Part shown: positions 42,909 through 54,574 of the stretch, one piece after another
Layout of the letters: each line of letters starts with the position of its first letter
How positions within the stretch are numbered: position 1 is the first letter of the stretch
Origin: Meghimatium bilineatum
Lineage: Eukaryota; Mollusca; Gastropoda; Stylommatophora; Philomycidae
Length of the DNA stretch: 64,000 nucleotides
Reading direction: 5' to 3'
Assembly: GCA_034231615.1 (NCBI GenBank)
Contig: CM067298.1
Location: forward strand, 37,144,127 to 37,208,126
Position numbers and translations under genes: made by a program
Notes under the pieces: generated by a model
Told to the model about the DNA's origin: nothing
The model's database searches: none
Seen by the model: only the letters and a program-made list of their open reading frames with translations

Positions 42909-43379
42909 AAAAGAAGCAGCTTTATCCACCAAGCTAAATGACTCTGTAGACAACTTACAGACCTGCCTGAAGTTGACAGCCCCTTAAGGTCAGTACCAGA
43001 ACAAACCCCTTGGAGTGAAAGGCATGGAATGCCAATAGACATTCAGACCCATGTGAAAGGAATACTAAGCGAGGACGAACAGAACAGTGTGCAGCGAAGG
43101 ACAGTCACCCTCAGTTTCCTGGATGAGGAATATCCACAAGATATATGGGTCAGAGTATACACAGATGGGTCAGCACAGAATACAATGAGGAATGGAGGTG
43201 CAGATGTATATATAGAATATCCACACAAGCCTAGAGATACGATCAGAACACCAACAGGGAAATTCTGCAATAATTATGATGCAGAAATCCAGGCAATTAG
43301 TGTGGCACCTAAAAAACTGTTGAACTCTGGCCTACAGCCTGTGGTATTCCTGACAGATGCAAAGTCAGTGCTTCAAAGA
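42909..43379 (+). pseudogene. internal fragment of the full-length LINE family (RNase H region)
   Basis: Corresponds closely, base by base, to 8589-9061 of the LINE at 5568-9620: it reads IQTHVKGILSEDEQNSVQRR, VYTDGSAQNTMRNGGADVYI and DAEIQAISVAPKKLLNS. Differences are a 6-base deletion near 43327 and scattered substitutions. Both ends are cut within coding sequence, unlike a normal 5'-truncated insertion, so it was probably left by deletion or rearrangement. Confidence 0.85.
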
Positions 43380-43693
43380 AGAAGTTCAGTAACTATGAAG
43401 AAGTTGTCAACAATATGCTGACTGCTTTCAAAAACCTTGGATGCAACATGAGCATAAAAATGCATTATTTATATTCACATATGGATTGGTTTCCCGAGAA
43501 TCTTTGATAAATGAGTGACGAGCAGGGAAAGAGGTTCCATCATGACATAAAAGAGATGGAGACCAGATATCAAGGACATTGGGATGCAGTAATGATGGCT
43601 GATTACTGCTGGACTTTGAAAAGAGACGTCCCTGCTGCTGAGCACTCGAGAAAGTCGAAGAAATTGAAGTTTGTCTTGAATTTTGCTCAGTGA
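43380..43693 (+). pseudogene. fragment of a widespread arthropod mobile-element protein
   Basis: Plus strand: NYEEVVNNMLTAFKNLGCNM, a break, HMDWFPEN, then MSDEQGKRFHHDIKEMETRY, QGHWDAVMMADYCWTLKRDV and PAAEHSRKSKK. The motif S-D-E-x-G-x-R-F-H-x-D-I ... R-Y-Q-G-x-W ... M-L-A-D-Y-C-W is recalled from many uncharacterised arthropod proteins linked with repeats. Its biochemical role is not known to me. It abuts the LINE fragment at 43379. Confidence 0.55.
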
Positions 43694-43699
43694 TGTAAC

Positions 43700-44525
43700 A
43701 TGTCCTTACCTTTTTCAATGTCTTCTCTTTATTTATATAATTCCATGTTTTTAACATTTAATAAATACATTCTGTTCAATACTTTTTATGTGAGAAATGT
43801 AACACATAAATCAACTACTAATATCACAAAAATGTAGTTATGAATAGAATGTAGGCTATAGTCAGAGAATATAATTTTTTTTAATCAATTTAGAAAAAAA
43901 AACCTGACCTGATGGAGAAAAATGGATGTCATTTTTGGCTTCAGTTGCACAAAATGCTCCTAATTCAGTTGAAAAATTATAGACAACTTTCAGCTTCATT
44001 TTTTTTTAAAAACCGGTGTTAATTATTCACTCCTTTATTTATATGTGTAAACATTATTTAGAAATTTATAATAATACAAAAGTTATTGCATTTTCCAAAC
44101 ATTCACCAAAAATAATACACATTGTCCATAAAGAATCTGGACCATGATGAAAATTGTGTAATTTTAATCCGAGGCTCTAAAATTTAAATTACTATGTCCA
44201 CTGCAGCTGTATATAACTGGACTTGGAGTGAATCAGTAGCAGCCAGGATGGAGTTGAGATTAATAGTTTTATTTTATGTAATACCTATACTGAATTATTT
44301 TAAAATTACTATAGGACGCAACTAAAGTAAGGAGAAAAACAGTATATATCATTACTTTCATTTAAGTAACATCAACATTTAGAAACTAGATAACTTTTAA
44401 GATGTTTAACAAATCAAAACTAGAGACACCAGTTCAGAAATTGATTTTCTGGCTTTGAAGTTATCTGTAGTGAACAATTTGATCTCAATAGAAGTGACCA
44501 TACTAAAAGTAAAAGTAACCCATAA
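43700..44525. other. intron 7 sequence with a stray piggyBac-like end
   Basis: At 44147-44188 TTGTGTAATTTTAATCCGAG and GCTCTAAAATTTAA match, in reverse, the left end of the elements at 29808 and 44533; it looks like the end of a third, otherwise lost copy. The rest is unassigned. Confidence 0.45.
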
Positions 44526-44528
44526 CGT

Positions 44529-45635
44529 TTAATCTTAAGCAAGCTGGATTAAAATAACACAATCTTTCCCCAGCCACCAGATACTTTTTGGAAAATTCGA
44601 ATTTTTTGTTTCTTTATTGTTTGGAAAAATCATTATTTTTTTTTTTATTTTTAGAGATTTTAAACTAATTTTTGCACAAGTAAATAAAGAATTGCATACT
44701 GCAAATATGTGTTTAATGTGTGATACGATAAGTGTGACAAAATTGTGACAAGACATTTTTTTCACAATATACAAATAAAAACACATGGCTGTTACTGTTT
44801 GGAAAGTGCAATAACGTTTTTGTTCATAGAGATTTTAAAATATTTTGTGTGCATGTAAATAAAGAATTGAATACTGCATATATTGGTGTAATTTTTGTTT
44901 GTGTATGTGATACAAAAGGTGCAAGAAACTTGTAAAGATGGGAAACGGAGTTTTAGAAAAATATTTTTTATTTGACAATAATGTTTTTAAAAAATATTTA
45001 CTTTATTTCCGATATGGCAATCCTTATAACATAGTTTTACACACATAAGTCTATTGTAAATATGTTGTTCCATAACAAATATAACATTAAATCAAAAGGG
45101 AAATAAATAAAACATGTAGAAGTAACTTACCTTGTTGAAAAAATTTGAACCCAGAGTTAGACATAGTGTTGTCTGCAGTCGATGTCAATTCATTAGGTCC
45201 ATATTTGTATCTGACTATAACACTTGTTGGGTGTTATTTCATTATGAAATCAACATGTTACCATATCTAATTTTAAAAGAAGCGTAATTCCCAAGAATTT
45301 CTTATTATCAGAATTACAATCCATAGTGGTTTGCATCAATTATACATATTGGCAACCATTGTAATCTGCAGATGAATTTTGACCTGGATGTTTCTCGATT
45401 TTTATAATTTCTTCTGCGATAAAAGTCTCCTGTGTTTCATACCATGTCGATATCGGAAATAAAATACTATTCCTAATTATGATCCGCTGATTCGGAAACA
45501 TGACATTAACAATCGTGTGATTATCATTTCGCTGAATAGTGAGGCATAGTAAATGTTTAATTAACTCAACAATAGCTCTTTTCGTTGCTGCAAACTTTCG
45601 TTTTTAAAACTCAGCAATGACGTGCTAACGGTTAA
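44529..45635 (+). mobile_element. piggyBac-like non-autonomous element, second copy
   Basis: TTAA at 44529-44532 and 45632-45635 flanks 1099 bp. The left end (TCTTAAGCAAGCTGGATTAA, AATAACACAATC) aligns with the left end of 29808-30747; the right end, read inward, is CCGTTAGCACGTC, like CCTTTAGCACGC at 25474. The two copies share AACATGTAG...ACTTACC (about 45113 and 30403). Within it, 44640-44780 and 44815-44965 are two diverged direct repeats (GAGATTTTAAA, GTAAATAAAGAATTG). Confidence 0.6.
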
Positions 45636-46239
45636 ATGCATACTGGTGTGAGATGTTAACGATTTCACATTTCAGAGGATGTGCTTTATGAGGGTGGTAG
45701 CCATCTCCCCTTTTACTTCCAGGACTGATCCAGTACTCAATTAAGTAGAAGCATAGCGACCCAGAAGCTATTGCTGTCTGAAAAAAATTTGAGGAATTTT
45801 TGACACAAATACACTATGCTGCCCTGATGAAAAATCCAAAAGTATCTCATACTATATTGCGCCTTCGATCGTAATGAAGTACGAACACCATTGTGAAAAT
45901 GTTTTCATATATCACTATAAAGGAAGTACAGCAGATAATTCACTACAAATTTACTTCTCGTACCACAGAGTTATTTCACAGATTTCAGCACCTTTTGTTG
46001 CAAACTTTGTAATATTCCATTCTTAGTATGTATCTAAAGCTATGATTGCAATAAGTATGATTACGGTAAACATTGCATAAGCTTCAGGGAATCACATAAC
46101 ATATGATTATGGTAGTCCGTAATTTAAATAATTATTTTGAAAAATTATGGTATTTCATGCTTAAAACAAATGTTATAAAAATAATTTAACTATATTGGGG
46201 TCTGGTTATATCTCATATTAAATTGTTTTATTTTTGCAG

Positions 46240-46520
46240 CCAAACATCTAGGGGAAGGTGTTTTGTTCTATAAAGATCCTAGAAAGTGGCTGCCATCCAA
46301 TCCAGGAGAGACGATAAATCTTATTTATTCGAAAGTGCTTATAGGGTCACCTGGTTCTGGCAAAAAAGGATTGAGATGGCCTCTTTTTAATGATATTATT
46401 GGATTACCTTTTGATTCTGCTCAAGAAGATGGAGCTTATATGATCTTCAGTGATGCTCAAGCCTATCCTCAGTATGTGGTTACATTAAAACACAATAGGT
46501 TTTTGTCAGAATGGAGTTAG
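46240..46520 (+). CDS. PARP14-like gene, last exon (end of catalytic domain)
   Basis: 281 nt from acceptor TTTATTTTTGCAG to stop TAG 46518-46520. The first two bases complete Ala with exon 7. It reads KHLGEGVLFYKDPRKW, NLIYSKVLIGSPGSGKKGLR and YMIFSDAQAYPQYVVTLK. These blocks match G-K-G-x-Y-F-A, the V-L-x-G strand and the final I-F-x-D-x-Q-A-Y-P-E-Y strand of PARPs. The catalytic Tyr position is Leu (TTG 46263-46265) and the last strand has no acidic residue at the third triad position. The family can lose activity while keeping the fold (PARP9 and PARP13 are examples). A poor or absent transferase activity is inferred. Confidence 0.9.
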
Positions 46521-47810
46521 TTTTTTACTATTCATTCTAGTTTTTTACTATTCATTCTTCTAGATTTCCTTAGAGATAATTATTCTTTTTTTTGTATGTA
46601 TATATATATGCTAAAACATTGTATTCCTTTTATATGGAAAGACATGTGTCTTCTATCTTTTTAAATGTTATTTTTTGTAGTATTTTAAATGTATCTTTAT
46701 AAAGAGTGATAGTATACCAGAGCTTTTGTTATTATTTTTCTACATTTCATTTGCTTATATTTGATCTCTTCCATATATTTTTCATTCCTTAATAATCTCT
46801 CCATGATTATTCATTGGCCTAGGTCCTATATATTTGTTTGCATTGCATAGACTTGAATCATTTTTGGATTCCCTTTTAATTTACTCTTTCCAGCAATATT
46901 AATAATTGGGAATTTTGCATTATTAGGAATGTTTAACATGAATGTGAAAACCTGAAGTTTTTAGGACACTTAACATTTGATTACAAAATTACTTATCACT
47001 TTACTCTCCAGCAATCCAAAGCATACTTATCCGCCATTACTGAGGGTGCACGCAAAATTTTATACATTGACATCACTGTCTTTAAGAATTCATATAAAAT
47101 CAATCTAGCGCAAGAGTGCCTTGAAACTTTCTACGTGTTTAACAACTGTTTGCACTTTCTGAATGAATTTGAAAGCTCCAGAGTTATTTCAAGTGCAAAA
47201 TGCTACTTATCATAATTCTAGGCCTAGATTTACATTAATTTCTATATATCATACAACATTACCTTCCAATTCTCATATATTTCTTGATAAAAACTCATCT
47301 ACGATGTCTATTCCAGAACCTGCCGCAATTTTTACACAACATAATTACCCAAAATGCTATTTTTAGTAACATTATTGCAATAGATATTATTGTATTTCTG
47401 ATCTATCATAGCGCTTTCGACGATCGTCGAAATTGGTCAAGAAAGTGTTTAAATAAATAATGCTTAAAAATTGCACTTCAAATAATTATTTAACACATTC
47501 ATAAACAATTGATAGATAAATCATTGTGTAGATGCAAGAGAATGTTGCTGCTGTTATTGTCAATATCCATTGCTGCTCATAGTTCTACTCTGGGAAGCAC
47601 AATGTCATTCTTTTAAAATGTGTAGGTCTACTGAAGTTGACTTAGTAATCCATACAGTGAGCTAGTGACTGTTAAAGGTTGTAAAGATTTTTCTTGGCAA
47701 TTAAGAAAGCAGGACAATAAGGTGTTCTGCTGTTTATATTTTGAGATGAGAGAAGTGTCTACACATTGGTAGGTGCTGGGTTCTGATACAATTTAAATGG
47801 TTATTAACTT
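46521..47810. other. 3' UTR candidate and intergenic sequence
   Basis: The first several hundred bases probably include the PARP 3' UTR, but no clear AATAAA signal close to the stop was found. A 20-bp tandem duplication (AGTTTTTTACTATTCATTCT) occurs at 46517-46558, overlapping the stop codon. At 46950-47035 the + frame gives LKFLGHLTFDYKITYHFTLQ, faintly like a LINE RT strand, too weak to call. Confidence 0.4.
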
Positions 47811-47814
47811 TAGC

Positions 47815-49565
47815 ATGCATGCCCTATTCAAAACTGAAAGATAATGGATTGGCTTCTCATGCAGAGTTTATGTTGTCATTGTCCTTTGGTTATATCATTT
47901 CATTATATACATTTTTACTATCTGGCCGTTATCCCATCTTTTCAGCTAGATGTTCCTTGTGGGGTTTGTTCTTATATTTATACTGCAAAAGCTTTCCTCT
48001 TGCGGTTTTGAGGTAGGTCTTTAAGCAAATTTGTCTGCTGTTTCATTTCCTGCTAGATCGTTATGTACAGGGATACATTGCATATGGTCACACTGATAGG
48101 ATATGCAGAGATAAGACTGTGCACCACTCATGCTATATAGATATCCTGATTTTCAAATGGGATCTATTAAGTGCCTCTTAACAGACATGGAGTCAGTAAA
48201 AAGGACATATGTCTGATGGTTTATGTTCCATCAGATCAAACTATTATGTACAATTTCAGTGGCTGTCTTAGTGACCTGAGCCTCCATTTTATAATTTTAG
48301 CAATTTTCCCCATAAGAGTCACAAAACTTATACGTAGATCCATCATGGTAACTTATATACATGCCATATCCTGCAACACATGTGGTCTTAAAAGCTGAAC
48401 CATCAGTGTAAGCCATGACTGCTGATGATTAGTAGCTGTTTTTATAGCACATCTTAAAGATTGTGGACAGTGGTTCCCTATTGACTGTTTTATCTAGCAA
48501 TGTTGTTTGGATATAAATAACGAAAACTCAGAGGATGTCTGACAAAATGGAGGGTGCAACAGTAGCAAAACAAAAATGTGATAAATACTATGATGAAGTA
48601 ATAATCCTACTGTAATCAACTAACAAATATTAAAAAGAAACAACAAATAAAATAAGAACACTTGACATTTTCCACGTTATGGTCCAACTGGGACTTTTTT
48701 CAAGAAACACGTGAACAGAAATATCACAATAACTGATAACTTGGAGATGTTTTTCTCACCGCAAAATTCTCCAAGTAATGATGTGGACATGAACAAGTTT
48801 ATTATTTTTGTGGTTTATTTATTTATTTTTTTACATTGATAGTTAGACTTTAATAGTAACCTTTGTACTTTATGTAGTATTTATCACTTATTTGTTTGGT
48901 TAGTGTGACACTCTGCACTTTGTGTGATATTCTCTGACATTTTGGTTATTTATATCTGATCTCCAGATAGGCTAGTCTCTCAATGAAGTTTAAGCATGTA
49001 TTTGCTTTTTCTCTGAGATTTTCAGTGTAATCTTTTAGTATTAGTTGTCTGTCTAGTTTTACTTCAAAGTGGAGAGGGGACTCTCCTTTGTTAGTATTTC
49101 ATCACTCATTTTTATGTTAACTGATCTTTTTTTGTTGTTTTGTGCTTCAAGAGAAAATGGGTGTAAGCAGTTTTTTTGTGTATTAATTTTTATTTTGCAC
49201 AATTTATAATGTCCTCAGGTTGTGAGGAGAGCTCTGTTGATCTTTACTTTTGCCAGTATGGGATATTTATGTCCAAATTGCAAGGTTATCAGTAAACAAT
49301 GCCTTTCATACATTGAGATGTTTGGCCATGTCATCAATGAAGATAATGAAAATTATAAAACTTAGAGGAGAGCCTTGTTGCAATCCCTCCAGTGTTCTTT
49401 TCTGGGATATTGTGCTTGCATAGCTTGTGGCTATGTCTCTGTTTTGTTAGGAAGGACTGTATTCATCTAATCATTTTCCCACTATTCACATTCTTCTAAT
49501 CTTCAGCAAAAGCCCAGACTCTATCACAGACTTATTCAAGATCAATGAACACTGCTAGCATGCTT
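47815..49565 (-). pseudogene. third RNase H LINE family, RT and RNase H remnants
   Basis: Minus strand: MLAVFIDLE, stop, VCDRVWAF (about 49550; RT motif with D-L-E-x-A-Y-D-R-V), GKMIR, IQSFLTKQRHSHKL, MSDEILTKESPLHF and FEVKLDRQLILKDYTENLRE (about 49080). After a 0.5-kb gap with other sequence comes RNase H: MAYTDGSAFKTTCVAGYGMY (about 48410), VLFTDSMSVKRHL (about 48200) and HNDLAGNETADKFA (about 48050). Jockey/I-like. Numerous stops. Confidence 0.75.
48672..48713 (-). repeat. hairpin motif, third variant
   Basis: On minus: TTTCTTGAAAAAAGTCC, loop CAGTT, GGACCATAACGTGG. It has the same layout (CTTGA..., purine-rich strand, R-CC loop GG, then AACGT) as the motifs at 23028-23058 and 62063-62092, but with a different stem sequence and an altered GAAAC. 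It lies in the gap inside the LINE at 47815-49565. Confidence 0.4.
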
Positions 49566-49569
49566 TTTT

Positions 49570-50081
49570 CCTTCTTAGAAACTATTCATCACATTTTGTG
49601 TGAATCTGAAGAGGAGGGGTCATCATCTGTGTGACACTTGTGCCTGATGTGCATACATTAGCGGTATATTATATGCAAGAGGATATAACCAAATATACAA
49701 GTGTGATTTGGAAAGAAAAGTTATACCAAGTACTTTTGTAATCATTTCTATTGTTATATTTTTATATATTAAAATCTATTGTTTCCATAATTAATTTTTC
49801 CCTTTTATTTGTTTTGTTATAAACCACCATCAATCATAGAAGCTTTAAAATTGTCTTTGATTGATACCTGCAGTTAACCTTCTGGACAACAGGAATCAAC
49901 AATAAGAACTATATACTAAATGATTGTCATAAAATTACAATAATTTTATTTCTGTGGTTGTTTCATGCTGCTACAATACAAAAATGGCTGATAGTATCAG
50001 TAAGCCAAATTGTATTTGTCCATTCATTATTTTATTACATAGAATTCAGAGTTGCTATGGTGCCAATTTTTGACAGATTGC
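49570..50081. other. intergenic sequence, nothing recognised
   Basis: No repeat or coding frame recognised. Ends at the left target copy of the next LINE. Confidence 0.4.
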
Positions 50082-52955
50082 AAACAAGTCACTGCAGAGA
50101 CTTCAATGCCAGAGGAAGACAGTGGGTGAACATCATTACCAATAAGCAAGGGGGAGACCTTGAAGACATGTTGGTAACTGCCAATGTTATGTGTTTAAAT
50201 AATGGCACAGTAACTAGGACAGCCAGCAGATCTGGAGACACTGACAGTAGCATAGACCTAGCATTGGTTTCCACCACCTTGGCCATTCTATGCAGGTGGA
50301 ACCCATTAGGGCATCCTGGTCAAGAGGCGCAACTATAGGGTTGCACATCAATGTGTTACAAGCCTTCCAATATATCTCTGGCCTTGACATTATAAGCAAA
50401 ATGAGCTGAATCAGCCACCATGGTGGAATGACAACATAGAGAAAAGATGGAGAAGCAAACCACAGGCTATCAAGGTATGACAGAAAGCACTCAACTCCGG
50501 CTAAACACCATCGAATAACATAGCGGCATTGAAACAGAATGTACATGACGCTATGTTAATCTTCATGACCTGTGCTCAGCACATCAAGGAAGAAAGATGG
50601 AATGAATTCTGCAAGCAGATAAATTCAGACAGATATCTTAAGACGTTCTGGCGTTTTCAGCAGAGCATGAACAGTAATGTTCATATAAATTCTGTATCTC
50701 TGATTTTCAATCCACTGTTTTGATATGGCAGAAACCAGACGAAGATAAGGGGAAGGCTTTCCTTGAGCATTGTGTTCAACAGACGGATTAAAATAACTGC
50801 AATGTCAGGTAGAAAATTATTACCATGTTATATTGTCTATGTACAGAAGTTGAGTGAAATGACTGGATACAGATACTGCAAAATCAGTCCAGACCACTCT
50901 TAAATGGTTGTAGAACACCGCCCCAGGCCCTGATGATATATGGTATGAGGACTTCACCATCCTTAAAGAGAGTGATATAAATGACCTGGATGTGAATTTA
51001 ACGAAAGCATCAAGATTGGCATGATCAAGGAAGAATGGCTGCACAACTACCTATTGCTGCTAAAGAAGCCCAATAAAAACCATGCCCAGATCAGTGGATA
51101 ATGATGCAGAACTCCACAGGTAAATTTATTGACAAGATTGTCACACAACACCTCGCTCATGACATGTTTCTGGAACACTCTGAGGCAATACACATCAGAA
51201 AGAAACATGACACATCGCTATTTTCGCCTATGACGTATTTCAGGGCTTCCATGCAGGTCTGGATATGTGTGCTGTCACGATTGACTTGGAGGATGCGTAC
51301 AACAAAGTAGCATTCAAGTACCTTAACATGCTCTTGCTCTTCCATGTTGACCCTTATGTCATTAGATGGATATCAGCAATATTGCTAGAGAGGAAAGTGT
51401 GGTTGTTAAACATCTAAATTCATAACAATACACCCAGGTCTACTACAGGGACTTCCCCCATCACCCGTATTATTTAATATGTACACATTGGCAATCACAC
51501 AACATCAGCTTGATAGAAGAGATAGGGCATTGTCTTTTGCAAATGATATCCTGATATATAGACAGAGAAATGTAAGAACAGAATACTGCAGAATGGGTTA
51601 GACCATATTGTCTCCTGGTGTCATGATTCCAGGGAACTGATCAACTAAATGAAGATAGTGGTAACATAGTTCTTTCTTAAAAATTACATTGTAAAGTCTT
51701 TGACACTGGCAGTGGAGATTAGAGGGTACTATATAATTAAAACTTCATACAATACCTGGGTGTGTGATTTGATCGTAGCGTGTGCTTTCGGGAACATGTT
51801 GATCATGGTATTGCTAAGGTCTTTTTTTTCAGCCCTGAAAAGTATGGGAGCTGCTGACACTAAGCAATCACAGCTCGTAATCCTATATGAGTAGAAGAGG
51901 CTTTTGTCCTCCCTGTCTTTGAATATGCAGATGCAGATTATCACCGCCAGTCAAACTCAGATTGAGAGACTGGAGAAAATGAAAGGATGTGGGTCATCCT
52001 TGGTTGCACTAGAGACAAACCCTTTGTGGCTATGAGGGTCACCTTGATTTTCCTAGCATATCTCACAGAATTGATATGAGGCATGCCAGTGCATACCTCA
52101 GAATGAGTTCTGACACAGATTACCCATAATACAGTGAGCTAGATGTAAAGGGAAGCAGCCTCAAGGGAGGCAAAGCATCAATAAGAGGTACTGAGGGCAC
52201 CATTAAATATATTTGAGTCCCAGAAGGCATCAATCTTGGCTAGGAATGGATACCTATTGCTTTGGTCTATTAGGAGACAGTCATTGCATTTAATAGAAGG
52301 TGCAAGGAACATAGCCCTGTAAGCATGGATGCTGAGGTCAAAACAATCATCTGCAAATATGCAGATGATACAGATGTTGCAAGTTACATGGATGACGAGT
52401 GCTCTGCCTCAGTGATGGGCATAGGCCTTTACTGCCAGATCACAAGGATGAACAGTATACAAAGCCAGTGGAGCCTTTACCACAACATCAAGCAGTCTAA
52501 TGATTGAAGTATGTACATAGGAGATGTGTAGAGTAATTAAAGAGAGCTAAAATGTAGCCTCACTGTTAAAAATCACTCTTATCTATGGCCCTGGACAGGT
52601 GGGTGTGGAAAAAAATAAACGGTCTGAAAAATTAGCTAGTGTTGCCACATTAACAGATGGTCAGCCTATGGACTGAGCAGACATACTCAGTTCTCTTTGT
52701 AAGTCTGCACAATCAGAGGATTTCAGGATGCATAGCTCAATATTGAGAATATGCGGTTTGAATGTGAGAATGCACGTGGCCCATATAAAACACCTAACAA
52801 AGATTTCAGAAAGAGCACAGAATCAATTTAGTATAGGACCAGAACCATCAGCCCCTATACCCTGCGATGTTTACCGTAGTAGAGTCTGAGCACCTATAGG
52901 CATGTCCGGAATGCGAAGAGGATAATCAACATACCTAATAACTAAACAAGTCACT
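50082..52955 (+). mobile_element. R1-like LINE, 5'-truncated, with 12-bp target duplication
   Basis: AAACAAGTCACT at 50082-50093 and 52944-52955 encloses 2850 bp. It starts in the endonuclease domain: RDFNARGRQWVNIITNKQGG (GDFNA motif), CLNNGTVTR and SGDTDSSIDLALVS (50094-50290). The RT has LDMCAVTIDLEDAYNKVAFK (about 51270), LGV-type VCFREHVDHGIAK (about 51775) and WVILGCTRDKPFVAMR (about 51990). RNase H remnants include GPGQVGVEKN...KLASVATLTDG (about 52590). Same family as 39124-40473. Many frameshifts and stops: older than the copy in the PARP gene, but its target duplication is still perfect. Confidence 0.88.
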
Positions 52956-53318
52956 ATAAAAAATAATGGATGAATAACCTCTAAATACAATTAGCTCTAA
53001 TTACTTGTATTTACTTAGCAGGTTATCTACTCATACATGTTGAACAGAATTTATTTTCAGCCAACTGATTATAATTAAGTAATAGTTATTTGTTATATCA
53101 TGACAGTAATTTGTATTTTTGACATTTGTGCTTATTATATTCAGTTTATATTTGTTGTATTCCATTGCAAGTTTAAGGTATACATTATTTTCACATTTAA
53201 AGATTAGGTTCATCTTAAAGTAATATTATTTTGTCAAAGATTGTGTACTTTGTAAGTTTGTATTATTTGCTGCAGATGTGCTTTAGCCTCTTTAATATAA
53301 GGTACTAATATATATGTC

Positions 53319-53525
53319 TTAAGAAGACCATAATAGAGGGGATGATGGCAGGGAGACAAACAAGAGACAGACCAAAAAGAAGATAGACGCAAGACATCAA
53401 AGACCACCTGAACATGACAGTAACAGAAGCAGGAAGACTGACTCAAGATCAACAGATGTTTTGAAAGGCTGTGATGACTTCTGCATAACGTTCAGGATAT
53501 GCTACCTGATGATGACTAACATATA
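53319..53525 (+). pseudogene. RTE-like LINE 3' end
   Basis: Plus strand: KTIIEGMMAGRQTRDRPKRR, stop, TQDIKDHLNMTVTEAGRLTQ, DQQMF, followed by TTTTGAAAGGCTGTGATGAC, TTCAGGATATGCTACCTGAT and GATGA. The same tail closes the copy at 33130-34110. Heavily 5'-truncated. Confidence 0.75.
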
Positions 53526-53620
53526 TAGGCCTACTTGTGTTAGGTATTTTTCTGGCTGTAGCCTTAATTTTAAAAATATTATTTTAGAAACATATTTGTA
53601 ATGCCAATGCCTATGTTTTT

Positions 53621-53877
53621 ACTGTGGCCCGAAAGAGGAGCACAGAATCATGACACTGTTACCTGCCATATACATCATAAGAGGTGACTAAGGAGGTTTT
53701 AGGAGTTGGCTGTTCCTTCACAGAGGGTCAAAGTGACCCAGAAGATGTGCTGAAGTCAGATGTGCCAGGCTGAAAGGCACAGATATTGCAATGAAGTTGT
53801 AAACCACAACCCATTCCATTCTTTGGACTTTTTCCTGATAACCTACTAGAGTTTCAGAATGAACGCAGAAGAGGAAG
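53621..53877 (+). repeat. SINE-B copy
   Basis: CTGTGGCCCGAAAGAGGAGC, ATAAGAGGTGACTAAGGAGG, GCTGAAGTCAGATGTGCCAG, GCTGAAAGGCACAGATATTG and TTTCAGAATGAACGCAGAAG with a GAGGAAG tail. Plus orientation, no target duplication identified. Confidence 0.72.
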
Positions 53878-53879
53878 TA

Positions 53880-54307
53880 GTATAGTAAGAATTTCATTAC
53901 TGTCCTGTACTATCTATTTTGCCCTATTTGTTTAATATGATCATTTCTACCTGAAATGGTATCTTTTCTTTATTATTTTTAATAACAGATTAGATGCCAA
54001 TCTCTTAACCTTGAAGATGGGATTGTTTTTGTTACAGCTATAGGTTTTTCCTATTTTGAGACAAAAATAATAATATATCCTACATACAATATGGTGCCAG
54101 TATGTTAACTTTATGTAGAAATTGTAGGCATAAGTCTGAATATATCTTCAGAAGACCAAGCCATATCACATTTACCAGATACATTACATGTTATTTGCCT
54201 ACATAAACTCACCTGTACTAGTCTGATCTATAAACAGATTAAGGATATAACTATTTAACAGAAACTGATTCAGCCATTTCATAATTCAAATATCATCATT
54301 AAACTTA
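53880..54307. other. intergenic sequence, nothing recognised
   Basis: AT-rich, no feature supported. Confidence 0.4.
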
Positions 54308-54574
54308 AGAAAACCGGTTCAGTACGGGGAGCTGTGTCCACATTCTGACTTTTAATATTATGTGTAATTTCATCTGCTGCCAGTGAATCAAGCTGCGCTT
54401 AACGTACTGAGTGGGCCACCCTGGTCATCCAGGGGAGGTGCTCTCAGTGCATTGCACACAGAATGATGGATGCGGCAGTTTATACGTCTTTAGCACAAAT
54501 TAGTTTTGGTAAATAATATATGGTTTGTTCCGTTAAAAACGAGGACACTTCTTTGTGTAAAATACCAGAAAACC
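54308..54574 (+). mobile_element. MITE with 8-bp target duplication
   Basis: AGAAAACC at 54308-54315 and 54567-54574 flanks a 251-bp element (54316-54566) that begins GGTTCAGTAC and ends AAAATACC. Its interior shares with 61124-61437 the blocks GTGCTCTCA..., AGAATGATGGATGC (there AGAATACTGGATGC), TATACGTCTTTA and TTTGTTCCGT. An 8-bp duplication suggests mobilisation by a hAT-type transposase. It carries no gene. Confidence 0.7.

Noticed and set aside
46950-47035. Further LINE RT fragment (LKFLGHLTFDYK...)
   Set aside because: Only one short block with no neighbouring motifs; too weak for a feature of its own.
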